Origin: Volvariella volvacea V23
Lineage: Eukaryota > Basidiomycota > Agaricomycetes > Agaricales > Pluteaceae
Assembly: GCA_000349905.1 (NCBI GenBank)
Contig: KB722741.1
Location: 802,721-813,776 of the forward strand
Direction of reading: 5' to 3'
DNA length: 11,056 bases
Below are positions 1-6,876 of the stretch, in pieces. Both the position numbers and the translations under genes were made by a program. Numbering within the stretch: the stretch's first letter is position 1; the number at the start of each line of letters is the position of its first letter. Under the pieces are notes generated by a model that saw only the letters and a list, made by a program, of their open reading frames with translations, was not told the origin of the DNA and searched no databases.

Positions 1-59
1 CACTTGATGGGCATCTAGTAGTTGGGTGTTTATGTTGAGGGCTCTTACGAGCCCTGACA
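1..59 (-). repeat. 3' LTR of the main element, terminal 59 bp only (family A)
   Basis: The last 59 bp match the ends of the LTRs at 6112-6871 and 9188-9955, including the hairpin GGGCTCTTACGAGCCC and the terminal TGACA. Internal element sequence begins at 60, so this is the U3 start of the 3' LTR read on the minus strand. Two sites that are CpG in the 6112-6871 copy (GCG and TCG near the end) are TG here, as expected of an older, deaminated copy. Confidence 0.88.
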
Positions 60-70
60 TCACCCCAGTG
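60..70 (-). promoter_or_regulatory. Possible polypurine tract (plus-strand DNA primer) next to the 3' LTR
   Basis: On the minus strand the bases just before the 3' LTR read CACTGGGGTGA followed by TGTC. A short purine-rich stretch directly against the LTR start is where Ty3/gypsy elements carry their polypurine tract. This one is short and broken by a T, so the call rests mainly on position. Confidence 0.4.
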
Positions 71-117
71 TTTAATGTGATTCGTCCTTGAATCACTCTT
101 CTATGGGTGTGGTGATT

Positions 118-133
118 GGGGTGGGTGGGTGGG
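118..133 (+). other. G-quadruplex motif GGGGTGGGTGGGTGGG
   Basis: Four G-runs of three or more separated by single T loops, on the strand opposite the element's coding strand. It lies 59 bp from the 3' LTR, inside the untranslated 3' region. Motifs of this (G3T) type generally fold into very stable parallel quadruplexes in vitro. In the element's life cycle this strand would be the first (minus-strand) cDNA. Confidence 0.7.
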
Positions 134-234
134 TAATTGTCAATGGTGTGATTAGATTCGAATATAGAATGATTAATTAGATAGTGAGTTGGGTTTACTT
201 GTTGTTGATTATAATGGTATACGTTACTAGATTT

Positions 235-441
235 TCAGGCTTTGGTTAAGCTGGCGATGGGTAGGTATGTTTTTTCACCTTGATCAGTTTCAACGACAGT
301 GATTTGAGTGCCGTTAGGTAAGCAGAGGGTAGAGAGCACTGTGCCATATACAATTTGGGCAAGATGGTTGAAGAAGAAGATGTGAGTGTTGTTGGAGAAA
401 ACGTTCATGATGGTTTGAGGAAGAGGGAGTTCGAATGACAT
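235..441 (-). CDS. Small unknown ORF (68 codons) between pol and the 3' LTR
   Basis: I do not recognise this protein. It starts at an ATG 17 bases after the apparent pol stop (459-461) and runs 68 codons to a TGA. It is fully open, although the flanking pol frame is full of stops. The product has a polar N-terminus, a short aromatic and hydrophobic stretch (HIFFFNHLAQIVYG), then an alternating polar/hydrophobic part (NGTQITVVETD, EKTYLPIASL) that looks beta-rich. There is no convincing signal peptide, membrane segment or zinc motif. Position suggests an accessory ORF or the remnant of a C-terminal pol extension. It may equally be a chance open frame. Sequence alone cannot settle whether it is expressed. 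Confidence 0.4.
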   Translation of the reverse strand: MSFELPLPQTIMNVFSNNTHIFFFNHLAQIVYGTVLSTLCLPNGTQITVVETDQGEKTYLPIASLTKA

Positions 442-458
442 ATGATGGGATGGGTTAT

Positions 459-1955
459 TTATGTGTCATCTGTCTCTTCAGGGGTGGAGTCAAATCATTG
501 TTTGACCCTTCGGAGAATTGTGGTGTTCGGTTGCTTGTTATGAAAGTCCCTGAGCAGTTAGACTGTATGTTCTAAATCATTGGCAGGGATCCATGAATTG
601 AAGTTGTATGACCAGCCCTTCCATTTGGCATGGTATTGCCATTTCCCAAAGGCATGGTGCTGGTCATATAGTTCCTCTATCTCATATTCTGGTTGGTCTT
701 CTACTAAAACAGGTGCCGGTTGATGTTGTTCAGCGATGAACTGTTGTTGGGGGGTAGTAGGGCCAATGTAGGGGATTAGAAGATTATAATGGAATACGTT
801 GTGAATGAGGGACCATTCTTCGGGTAGTTGAAGGCAATATGAGACTGCTCTGACTTTTTCTATGACTTCGAAAAGACCATGTTTTTGGTTGGCTAATTTT
901 CATGAGGGTCATGTAGTGTGGATGTTAGCAGTGGATAGCCAAACCTTTTTGCCAGGTTGATATTCCCTTTCAGGCTTCCTATTTTCATCTTCCTTGAGGA
1001 GCTCTTTAGATATTTGGAGGTGTTCTTGAGCTTGTTTGCGGATATTCTTCATTTGATTTATGAATTGACATGCATCCTCTCATTTGAATTGGTAGGGAGA
1101 GAATTGTATGTTGTTGGGTTCTCTTCCCAGATTGATCATGGCTGGGGAGAATTCGGTGGAGGAGGTGGGACGGTTATTGTAGACTGCCTATGCTATAGGT
1201 AGCCATTCAGCCCAATTGTTCTGTGTGTGGTTGGAATAAAGTCGGAGGTATTTTGTGATTTCTGCATTGATTCTCTCAACTTGTCCATTGGTTTGTGGGT
1301 GATACATGGTAGAACGGTTTGGTGTGATTTTGCACACAGCGAGAATATCATTCATAAAATGTGATGCAAACTGGGTTCCTCTGTCCAACACGATTTTCTT
1401 GGATACACCGAAAATACTGAAAACCTTGTCTCTATATATTTCTGCCACCTGTTTAGAGGTTAGGTTGACAGTTACAGGAGTTGAAATTAAATATTTGGAA
1501 AAGTGATCCACTATATTTAGGATGGCATTTGAGCCGTTAGACTCAGGAAGTGGACCAAGCACATCTATTGAGATGATTTCCCAGGGTTCTTGGGGAATGT
1601 CATGAGGATGAAGGGTAGTGTGATTTTTTGGAGGGAAGTTCTTCAACTCCTGGCATCTAATACATGCCTTGCAATATTTGCCTAATTGATGGTCCAGGCC
1701 TGGCCAAAAGGTCTTTTTGATGTTGGTCAGGGTGGTCTTACGTCCTGGGTGTCCACCTAAAGGGTGATCATGCACATTGAAGATAATCTGTTCTCTTAAT
1801 ACTGAATCTGGTGGAACCCAGTATTGCCCTAAATTAGTGAGCCAAACATCGTTTTGAAGGGTACAGCCTCTGGTGGGGGCTGGGTGATTGGCTTGAGCTT
1901 GAATGACCTGCTTGATTAATTCCTTGACATTGATGATGATGGGGAGAGTGGATTA
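459..1955 (-). pseudogene. Pol 3' part: integrase plus C-terminal chromodomain (broken)
   Basis: Integrase inserts element cDNA into the genome, and the chromodomain is thought to guide it to modified histones. The N-terminal zinc domain shows HDHPLGGHPG and then CKACIRC (about 1660-1775). The DDE triad is complete: Asp in ISIDVLGP (1563-1565), Asp in VLDRGTQF (1383-1385) and Glu in GQVERIN (1275-1277), giving the usual 35-residue D-to-E gap. A GPY/F-type module follows (KHGLFEV to FHYNLLIPY). The chromodomain at about 534-689 has EYEIEELYD, WQYHAKWKGW and SWIPANDLE. One frame is kept throughout, but stops lie at 1188, 1080, 909, 900, 558 and 495 (lowest coordinate of each codon). Four of these (1080, 909, 900, 495) are TGA, consistent with decayed CGA arginines. 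The probable true stop is TAA 459-461. Confidence 0.92.
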
Positions 1956-2806
1956 TAATGGTTCCAGAGTCGATCTAAGGGGGTTGGCCTGTTCGGTATC
2001 CTGGTTGGTGGTTTGGAGAAGGTTATGAGGGTCAAGGGGTTCCATGGTAGAAAGAGGGATATAACAGAACCATTCTTCTTTGAGTAAGGTCACTTGCTGG
2101 TTTTCAGGCTGGAAAGGGAGATGATCTGCACGGCAAGATAATGTGTTGGCGGCAATATTTAATTTGCCTGCCAGGTGATGAAGGGTGAAATTATACTCAG
2201 CCATCATGATAACCCATCGGGCTTGTCATCAGTTCAAATCCTGAGGCTGATGGTAATGTTTGATGTTGTCGTGGTCAAACCAGATTTCGAATGGTTCTTC
2301 CGTGCCTATTAAGAAATGTCTCCATTCTTTCAAAGCGGTCATGATAGCCAGCATTTCTTTGTTGTAGATAGGATAATTGTGTTCTGCTGGTAACATGGTC
2401 TTAGAGAGGTAAGCAATGGGATGAGGAATCAAGCTGTGGTTAGGGTAATCCTGATATTGGTACAGGATGGCACCGAGTGTGTAGTCAGAGGTGTCTGTTT
2501 CCAAACACCATTTTTCATGGTCTTGTGAGAGAAAAAGGTTGGAGGCATTGGTCAAAGTCTCCTTGAGGGTAGTGAATGCTTGTTGGCATTCAGGTGTCCA
2601 ATTCCAAGGGTGCTTGCCCATAAGGTGGGTGAGTAGATTAGAGATGTGGGCGAAGCGAGGGATGAATTATTGGTAAAAGTTGATGAACCCTAGGAAGGAC
2701 TGGAGTTGTTTTTTGGTGGTGGGAGTTGGCCATTTGTGTACAGCGTTGACCTTTTCTTGTTCCATGGAAATTTTTACTTGGCCCAGTATGAATCCAAGGT
2801 AAGGGA
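1956..2806 (-). pseudogene. Pol middle part: end of RT, RNase H, and linker to integrase (broken)
   Basis: The frame picks up directly after the family-B solo LTR with YLGFILG, the RT thumb and connection (LGFINFY), then RNase H, which degrades the RNA of the RNA:DNA hybrid. Visible catalytic positions are Asp in ETDTSDYTLGAIL (2493-2495), Glu in NKEMLAIM (2355-2357) and Asp in WFDHDN (2274-2276). The fourth, normally the Asp of an ADxLSR motif, is Asn here (ANTLSC, 2145-2147), and the following Arg is Cys. Both changes fit CpG deamination. In-frame stops are at 2667, the adjacent pair 2226 and 2229 (where relatives commonly have RRQARW), and 1953. The last few dozen codons are linker with no clear domain. 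Confidence 0.9.
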
Positions 2807-2811
2807 TAGTG
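2807..2811. repeat. Target site duplication TAGTG, left copy
   Basis: TAGTG recurs at 3282-3286 just past the solo LTR. Here its final TG coincides with the first TG of the LTR, as if one TG of an original TAGTG-TGTTAC had been lost. Confidence 0.6.
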
Positions 2812-3281
2812 TTACAGCAACGTTACCTTAACACTTCGCTAGTGATTGACAGGAGTATCTCGGTACTTCTGTCGAGGGTAAGTAAGATGATGAGAGCGAT
2901 AGAGACAGCAATTTGCTGAGTCAATGATCCGTCAAAGGCGTTAATGAGGTAAGTCGAGATGGTATTCGCACTGCGGAATACGAGAAGATACAGAAGGTCA
3001 AGCTAAGGTTCTATGCTAAAGAATTGAAGTATTTATATGTATCCGTGGTATTAGGTTTTGGCTGAGAAAGGAAATGTGATACTCGAGTTATATGTATGCG
3101 TAAGCTATGAATGTGTAAGCTATATGCGCGTACATTACTAAATGTAGAAATGCTATTGTAGTTACCGATAAAAGTTGTAACTACTTGAAAGAGAAATAAG
3201 TCCGATATAAAGTGATGTCCGAAAGTAAACGAGAAGTCCAAAAGCGCACAAGCTAAATGACGATTTCTTATCATCGTAACA
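2810..3281 (-). mobile_element. Solo LTR, family B (472 bp), inserted in RT
   Basis: Begins TGTTAC and ends GTAACA, and is clearly similar over its length to the copy at 10428-10873. It interrupts the RT reading frame between the CEFHK segment and YLGFILG. With LTR and duplication removed the codons rejoin in frame. A TATA-like box (TATAAATA on the minus strand, 3030-3037) is conserved in both copies and suggests minus orientation. There is no internal element sequence, so this is a solo LTR, normally formed by recombination between two LTRs. The family is not identified further. Confidence 0.88.
3030..3037 (-). promoter_or_regulatory. TATA box of family-B LTR (TATAAATA)
   Basis: The same octamer on the minus strand is kept at 10650-10657 in the other family-B copy, although surrounding bases differ. 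Confidence 0.5.
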
Positions 3282-3286
3282 TAGTG
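3282..3286. repeat. Target site duplication TAGTG, right copy
   Basis: Matches TAGTG at 2807-2811 on the other side of the family-B solo LTR. Confidence 0.65.
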
Positions 3287-4033
3287 GTTTTGTGGAATTC
3301 ACACTTGCTGGGCTTTAGGAATAAGTTATTGTCCCTAAGTTTGCAGAGGACTCTTGTGACATGTTCTTGGTGCTCTTTCTCTGATTCAGAGAAGATAAGG
3401 ATGTCATCTATATAGACGATGATGAATCCTTGTTCTATTTCTTCTCTGAATATGTCATTCATAATTGACTGGAAGGTGGCAGGAGAGTTGGTGAGTCCAA
3501 AAAACATGACTAGGGGTTTGTAGAGTCCCATATTTGTGCGGAAGGCTGCTTTCCACTCATCGCCCTCTTTGATCTGAATGTTGTTGTATCCCCATTGGAC
3601 ATCAAACTTAGTGAAGATGGAAGCTCCCTTGAGTTTATTAATGATTTCTGAAATCAAGGGGAGGGGATATCAATTTTTGATGGTGATAGAGTTGAGGTAC
3701 CAATAATCCTGTACTGGTCTTAAGCTGCCATCTTTTTTCTTAATGAAGAAGAATGGGGATGCCATGGGGGATTTGGATGAGTGGATCCAACCTGTCTTGA
3801 GGTTCTCTTTCAAGAATTTCTTAAGAGCTTTTCGTTCGGGGGTTGAGAGGTTGTAGACCTTGCAATTTCTGAGTTTAGAGCCTGGGATAAGCTCTATTGT
3901 GTGGTCTTGAGGGCTATATTGGAGAAGTTGGTTGAAGCCTTCCTTTTTGAAAACAGGGAAGAACTCTCGGTATTCTTCCAGGATGTCAAGGGTGCGGATT
4001 GGAGTAAGGGTATCCTCAAATGAAGGTAGGGAA

Positions 4034-4038
4034 GGAGT
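4034..4038. repeat. Target site duplication GGAGT, left copy
   Basis: Perfect 5-bp match to 4758-4762 flanking the family-C solo LTR. Confidence 0.88.
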
Positions 4039-4757
4039 TGTCAGCGACGAGGGCGCTTGGCCCCAAAGACAATACACGAGAAATAATAAATAGAAAGAGA
4101 AGAAAGACATTAACTACTCGGCACACATCTCTACACATTATCAGATGGGCCTACTACAAGGGATCGCCCACACAGCGGTGCCCAGGTATCACCAGTGGCA
4201 TGGTTGCGAAAACTCTCATTATCAGCCGGTGGGGGAGACAAGAAGGATACAAGAATTCTGACGACGCGTACTCACCTCTTAGTAGCCCGTTAGTTCAGGT
4301 TGCACCGGAGTCTCTGAGACAAAGCTAGCTCGGCAGAGTAGACAAGGTCGAAACTAAGAAAAGCCCCCAGAGCCAACCAAGCCCACTTATATATTCACCA
4401 GAGTCTGTATGTACATGTTTACACTATTTCAGACTATTCTATGGGTATCTATCTATGACCTCATGATGACATCACCAGTGTCCGGTATCGCTAAGATCCC
4501 ATTGGGTAGAGATAAGCCGTGAGCTGGGATGATGGCTCTAAGACTAATGACGCCGCCGAGAATACCTTGATGCCCAAGACCTCCAAAGGTGGCTCAAAAG
4601 ATAATGCATCATGTGGCCAAGATGTTATCTAATCTAATCTGGATTAAGTAAGCAAGTCACATGATCCCTGGTGCTTAAGAAAAGAAAGGAAAAGGAAAAG
4701 AAAATAAATATTAAATAATCAGTGAATAAATAGGGAATAAGGATATGATTCCTGACA
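4039..4757. mobile_element. Solo LTR, family C (719 bp), inserted between protease and RT
   Basis: Starts TGTCAG and ends CTGACA, a perfect 6-bp inverted terminal repeat of TG...CA type, with a perfect 5-bp duplication GGAGT on both sides. Removing it together with one duplication rejoins the pol frame exactly. It has no similarity that I can see to families A or B and contains no real coding sequence; open frames inside it are chance. A TATATA at 4388-4393 reads as TATATAAG on the minus strand, weakly favouring minus orientation. The right part is A-rich on the plus strand (4677-4728). Confidence 0.9.
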
Positions 4758-4762
4758 GGAGT
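4758..4762. repeat. Target site duplication GGAGT, right copy
   Basis: Perfect match to 4034-4038. Confidence 0.88.
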
Positions 4763-5898
4763 GGATTCGGTGGTGACCTGTTGAATGGCCCATGATTCTA
4801 GGTCAACTCCAATAATTTGGTCTCCCTTTTCATAGTCCGGAAGAGAGGACAGTGGTGGTAAGTGGACAGACGAGATTTGACCCATCTGCCAATCTATCAT
4901 AGGATTAAATTTAATTAAAAAGTCATGTCCGAGGAAGAAAGGGGTATGCATGGGTATTCTAGCAACATAAAAAGAAAAAGAAATGAACTGTCCATCGAGA
5001 AATAATGAAAGGGGAAGGGAGTGAGTAATACGTGAATTGAGAGATCCATCAGCATTCCATAGCAGAGTAGTAGTAGAGGTTTTAATGATCTTCAGGCCAT
5101 TGGCCTTCACAAATTCCTCTGAGACTAATGAGACGGTAGCCCCACTGTTGATTAACATTTCTGCTGGAAATTCCTTTGAATCACTCTTAACATAAGTGGA
5201 AAAAGAAGTTGAATTTCTCGTATCTGCAGGTAAATAGCATATAGTAGATGAAGAGGCGGGCATAGGATTGGAAAGTGAAGATAGTCCAGTTGAACTGAAA
5301 CCAGAAGCACCACGTACTGTAGACCCCAGGGTAGTTGCTTGCATAGGAGTTACCTCCACATAAGGCTCTATAATGAGCTGAGTGATGCGATCCCCAATCC
5401 GGACTTTGAACTCCTGGTCAGAGTCATTTCTAAGGAGAACCTTGAGTTCTCCGCGGTAGTCTGCATCAATGGTTCCACCGAAAGCGGTTACTCCCAATTT
5501 GAATGCAAGACCTGATCGAGGGGCTACATGTCCATAGTGTCCTGTAGGTATGGCCATGGCTATGTGAGTATTAATGGGGGAAGAAGAATGAGGCGGTACA
5601 GTAGTGGGGAAAGATGCATAAAGATTGAGTCCGGCAGATTGTTTGGTTGCTCAAGAGGGGATAGTAGCATAGGTGGATAGTAGCTGGACTGGTAGGATGG
5701 AGGTATTGGATGTAGGGGTAAGGCAGAGTACTCGTAGGTATTGTTCAATGTCCAGTACAGCTAAGGGAGTAAAAGGAGTATGCATAGCGGGTACAGGGGA
5801 GACCAAGCGAGAAAAATGTGCGGAATGGAAAGAGTCAGAAGTAGAAGATCAAGAGGAAATTGAGGATAGTATGAGCTTGTCACCATCCTCACCTACTG
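4758..5898 (-). pseudogene. dUTPase domain fused to retropepsin-type protease (broken)
   Basis: dUTPase hydrolyses dUTP, limiting uracil in cDNA; the protease cuts the polyprotein. Upstream linker (FTPLAVLDIEQYLRV) leads to dUTPase motif 1, SAGLNLYA, with Asn at 5624-5626 where AGxDL enzymes have Asp. Then come PRSGLA, GTIDADYRGEL (motif 3, catalytic Asp 5465-5467 kept), GDRITQLI and the P-loop-like RGASGFSSTG (about 5288-5317). The protease follows with LINSGATVSLVS, where the catalytic Asp of D-S/T-G is Asn (5147-5149), and FFLGHDFL. Stops are TGA at 5849-5851 and 5651-5653; the second falls just before SAGLNLYA, so the true domain begins well upstream of the ATG at 5557. Both Asp-to-Asn changes and the 5651 stop fit CpG deamination. 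The frame then continues across the family-C LTR into RT. Confidence 0.9.
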
Positions 5899-6111
5899 AA
5901 AACCCTCATCCAAAACCTGTCGGATGTGTTGTGCAACCTTTAATTCGGTCTTGTTCTTGCACTCGGTTGCATGTTGAGATATTGTCTGCAAGAGGGACAA
6001 TACCTGTGATTGATTAGTCTAGCTCATCCGTTGGTGACAGAATCAAGCTTCTTGAAAGGTTTCTTTAGAAGGGGGAGTAACTCTTGGTTCTTCTTGATGG
6101 CATTGGAGATC
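5899..6111 (-). pseudogene. Gag C-terminal part with damaged zinc-knuckle region
   Basis: Continues Gag after the family-A solo LTR (NAIKKNQELLPLLKKPFKKL). A CPSC pair (5988-5999) is followed, in a shifted frame, by HATEC (5959-5973). This looks like a CCHC nucleic-acid-binding knuckle disrupted by a small indel, but the spacing is not the standard CX2CX4HX4C, so the call is tentative. A second shift at the T-run 5899-5902 (minus strand) moves into the dUTPase/protease frame: VLDEGF ends one frame and SVGEDGDKL continues in the next. TGA at 6024-6026 interrupts the part before the knuckle. These two shifts are the only ones I find between here and the end of pol. Confidence 0.6.
6107..6111. 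repeat. Target site duplication AGATC, left copy
   Basis: Perfect 5-bp match to 6872-6876 flanking the nested family-A solo LTR. Confidence 0.9.
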
Positions 6112-6220
6112 TGTTGAGGAAAAAGCGAATACTCAGATTCTATTCCCAAGCGAAGAATAGTAAGTAAAGGTGTGAGTGAAGAAGAGGCTAGCTCGTATGC
6201 TTACCTATTCCCAAGTGAAG

Positions 6221-6234
6221 AATCTTTAAAGCTG
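6221..6234 (-). promoter_or_regulatory. Predicted RNA 5' end / self-priming sequence in family-A LTR
   Basis: Plus strand AATCTTTAAAGCTG, so the element RNA would read CAGCTTTAAAGATT. This is a perfect 14-nt complement of the sequence just inside the 5' LTR (9172-9185). It begins 34 nt downstream of the start of the TATA box, where a transcript would be expected to start. In the element's own 5' LTR the same site (9298-9311) has one mismatch. Confidence 0.6.
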
Positions 6235-6260
6235 GAGAATAGGTGGCAAGAGCAGTACGG

Positions 6261-6268
6261 TATATATA
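6261..6268 (-). promoter_or_regulatory. TATA box of the nested family-A LTR
   Basis: TATATATA, conserved at 9338-9345 in the 5' LTR. It lies about 26 nt upstream (minus-strand sense) of the predicted transcript start. Confidence 0.6.
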
Positions 6269-6395
6269 CTACTCGAAGGTAAATAAAGATAAATAAATGG
6301 ATATAATCTCCTGGGTGAGAAGAAGTGGGGGGGTAGGAATGAAGGTATCAAAGTGGGAGTCCTGAGCGAAGAGTGTAGTGCACAGACCAGGGGAT

Positions 6396-6426
6396 GCGTA
6401 AGCTGGGTCGGCGTGTACGCGTAAGC
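6396..6426. promoter_or_regulatory. Doubled GCGTAAGC motif in family-A U3
   Basis: GCGTAAGC at 6396-6403 and again at 6419-6426, 23 bp apart. In the 5' LTR the pair is at 9481-9488 and 9504-9511, the latter decayed to GTGTAAGC. It lies upstream of the TATA box in element sense. Family-B LTRs carry a similar doublet at 15-bp spacing. It may be a host activator site; this is inference. Confidence 0.4.
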
Positions 6427-6749
6427 CCGTGTCATGCGCAGTCAATGTGGGAAGGGACGGAGTCATATGAAATCATAATCGCTCTTCTGACTTGACACAT
6501 GTTCATCTAGAACAAGATCGAATCATCGGATGTAGTAGAGAACAAAAGGTATACTATAAAGGGAAAACGGAGATGAGAAGAATGAGATGGGAGATCGTAG
6601 ATGAGGGTATAGGGTACGGGTAAACGGATGTATGTAGGTAATGGTGATGTGTAAGAGAGGAGATGGGGTAATATGTATTAGGTATTGAAGATAAGACAGA
6701 AGGGGTGTGTCAAAAGAGAAAGGAAAGAAAAGGGAAATGAGATAATAGA

Positions 6750-6827
6750 GACGCTTGGTGGGCGTCAATGTGAGTGTAAATGCTGGGTGAGCGCTTGTTG
6801 GTGAGATGTAGACGCTTGGTGAGCATC
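6750..6827. repeat. Degenerate ~31-bp repeats with short inverted repeats in family-A U3
   Basis: GACGCTTGGTGGGCGTC (6750-6766) is its own inverted repeat (GACGC...GCGTC). Variants follow at about 6790 and at 6811-6827. The 5' LTR has matching variants at 9833-9848, 9863-9879 and 9895-9911, about 31 bp apart, and the window begins with another one. They occupy the far-upstream end of U3. Confidence 0.55.
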
Positions 6828-6850
6828 AAAATATCAGGCGTTTATGTCGA

Positions 6851-6866
6851 GGGCTCTTACGAGCCC
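6851..6866. repeat. Perfect inverted repeat near the family-A LTR terminus
   Basis: GGGCTC-TTAC-GAGCCC, six-base stem and four-base loop, ending five bases from the LTR edge. It is unchanged in all three family-A copies (about 39-54, 6851-6866 and 9935-9950) despite divergence around it. Confidence 0.75.
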
Positions 6867-6871
6867 TGACA

Positions 6872-6876
6872 AGATC
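6872..6876. repeat. Target site duplication AGATC, right copy
   Basis: Perfect match to 6107-6111. Confidence 0.9.

Larger units (their letters stand above)
3282..4038 (-). pseudogene. Pol: reverse transcriptase, fingers and palm (broken)
   Basis: RT copies the element RNA into cDNA. This segment holds the pre-RT linker, the fingers (STPERKALKKFLKENL, SPMASPFFFIKKKDGSLRPV), motif A Asp in [12 protein letters not shown] (3601-3603), the [25 protein letters not shown] region, and the catalytic YIDD at 3403-3414, all intact. It ends at CEFHKTT where the family-B LTR cuts in. One in-frame stop, TGA at 3670-3672, sits where relatives commonly have the Arg of an NRYPLP-like motif. Other probable CpG changes are Trp for Arg in QDYWYLN and Gln for Arg in DVQWGY. 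The first methionine-initiated part of this open stretch, upstream of QAPSS, is solo-LTR sequence and not protein of this gene. Confidence 0.94.
6112..6871 (-). mobile_element. Solo LTR, family A (760 bp), nested in Gag of an element of the same family
   Basis: Starts TGTTGAGG, ends CCCTGACA, and matches the element's own 5' LTR (9188-9955) over its full length. It has a perfect AGATC duplication and no internal region. In the minus orientation it holds U3 (6871 to about 6235) with three degenerate hairpin repeats, a doubled GCTTACGC motif and a TATA box (6261-6268). Transcription would start near 6234, leaving about 123 nt of R/U5 down to 6112. Length plus duplication is 765, a multiple of three, so Gag stays in frame across it. 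Confidence 0.94.

Noticed and set aside
957..1506. Plus-strand ORFs opposite integrase
   Set aside because: Antisense of a clearly recognised integrase; no independent support.
3011..3274. 87-codon minus-strand ORF in RT
   Set aside because: Lies inside the family-B solo LTR and is not open in the second copy in a way I can see conserved; non-coding LTR.
4020..4328. 102-codon plus-strand ORF
   Set aside because: Begins in pol and lies almost wholly in the family-C solo LTR; no recognisable protein.
5673..6017. 114-codon plus-strand ORF
   Set aside because: Opposite the Gag/dUTPase linker, which shows real protein similarity on the minus strand.
6226..6768. Several short minus-strand ORFs rich in Pro, Thr and Tyr
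   Set aside because: All lie inside the nested family-A LTR; low-complexity composition, no domain.
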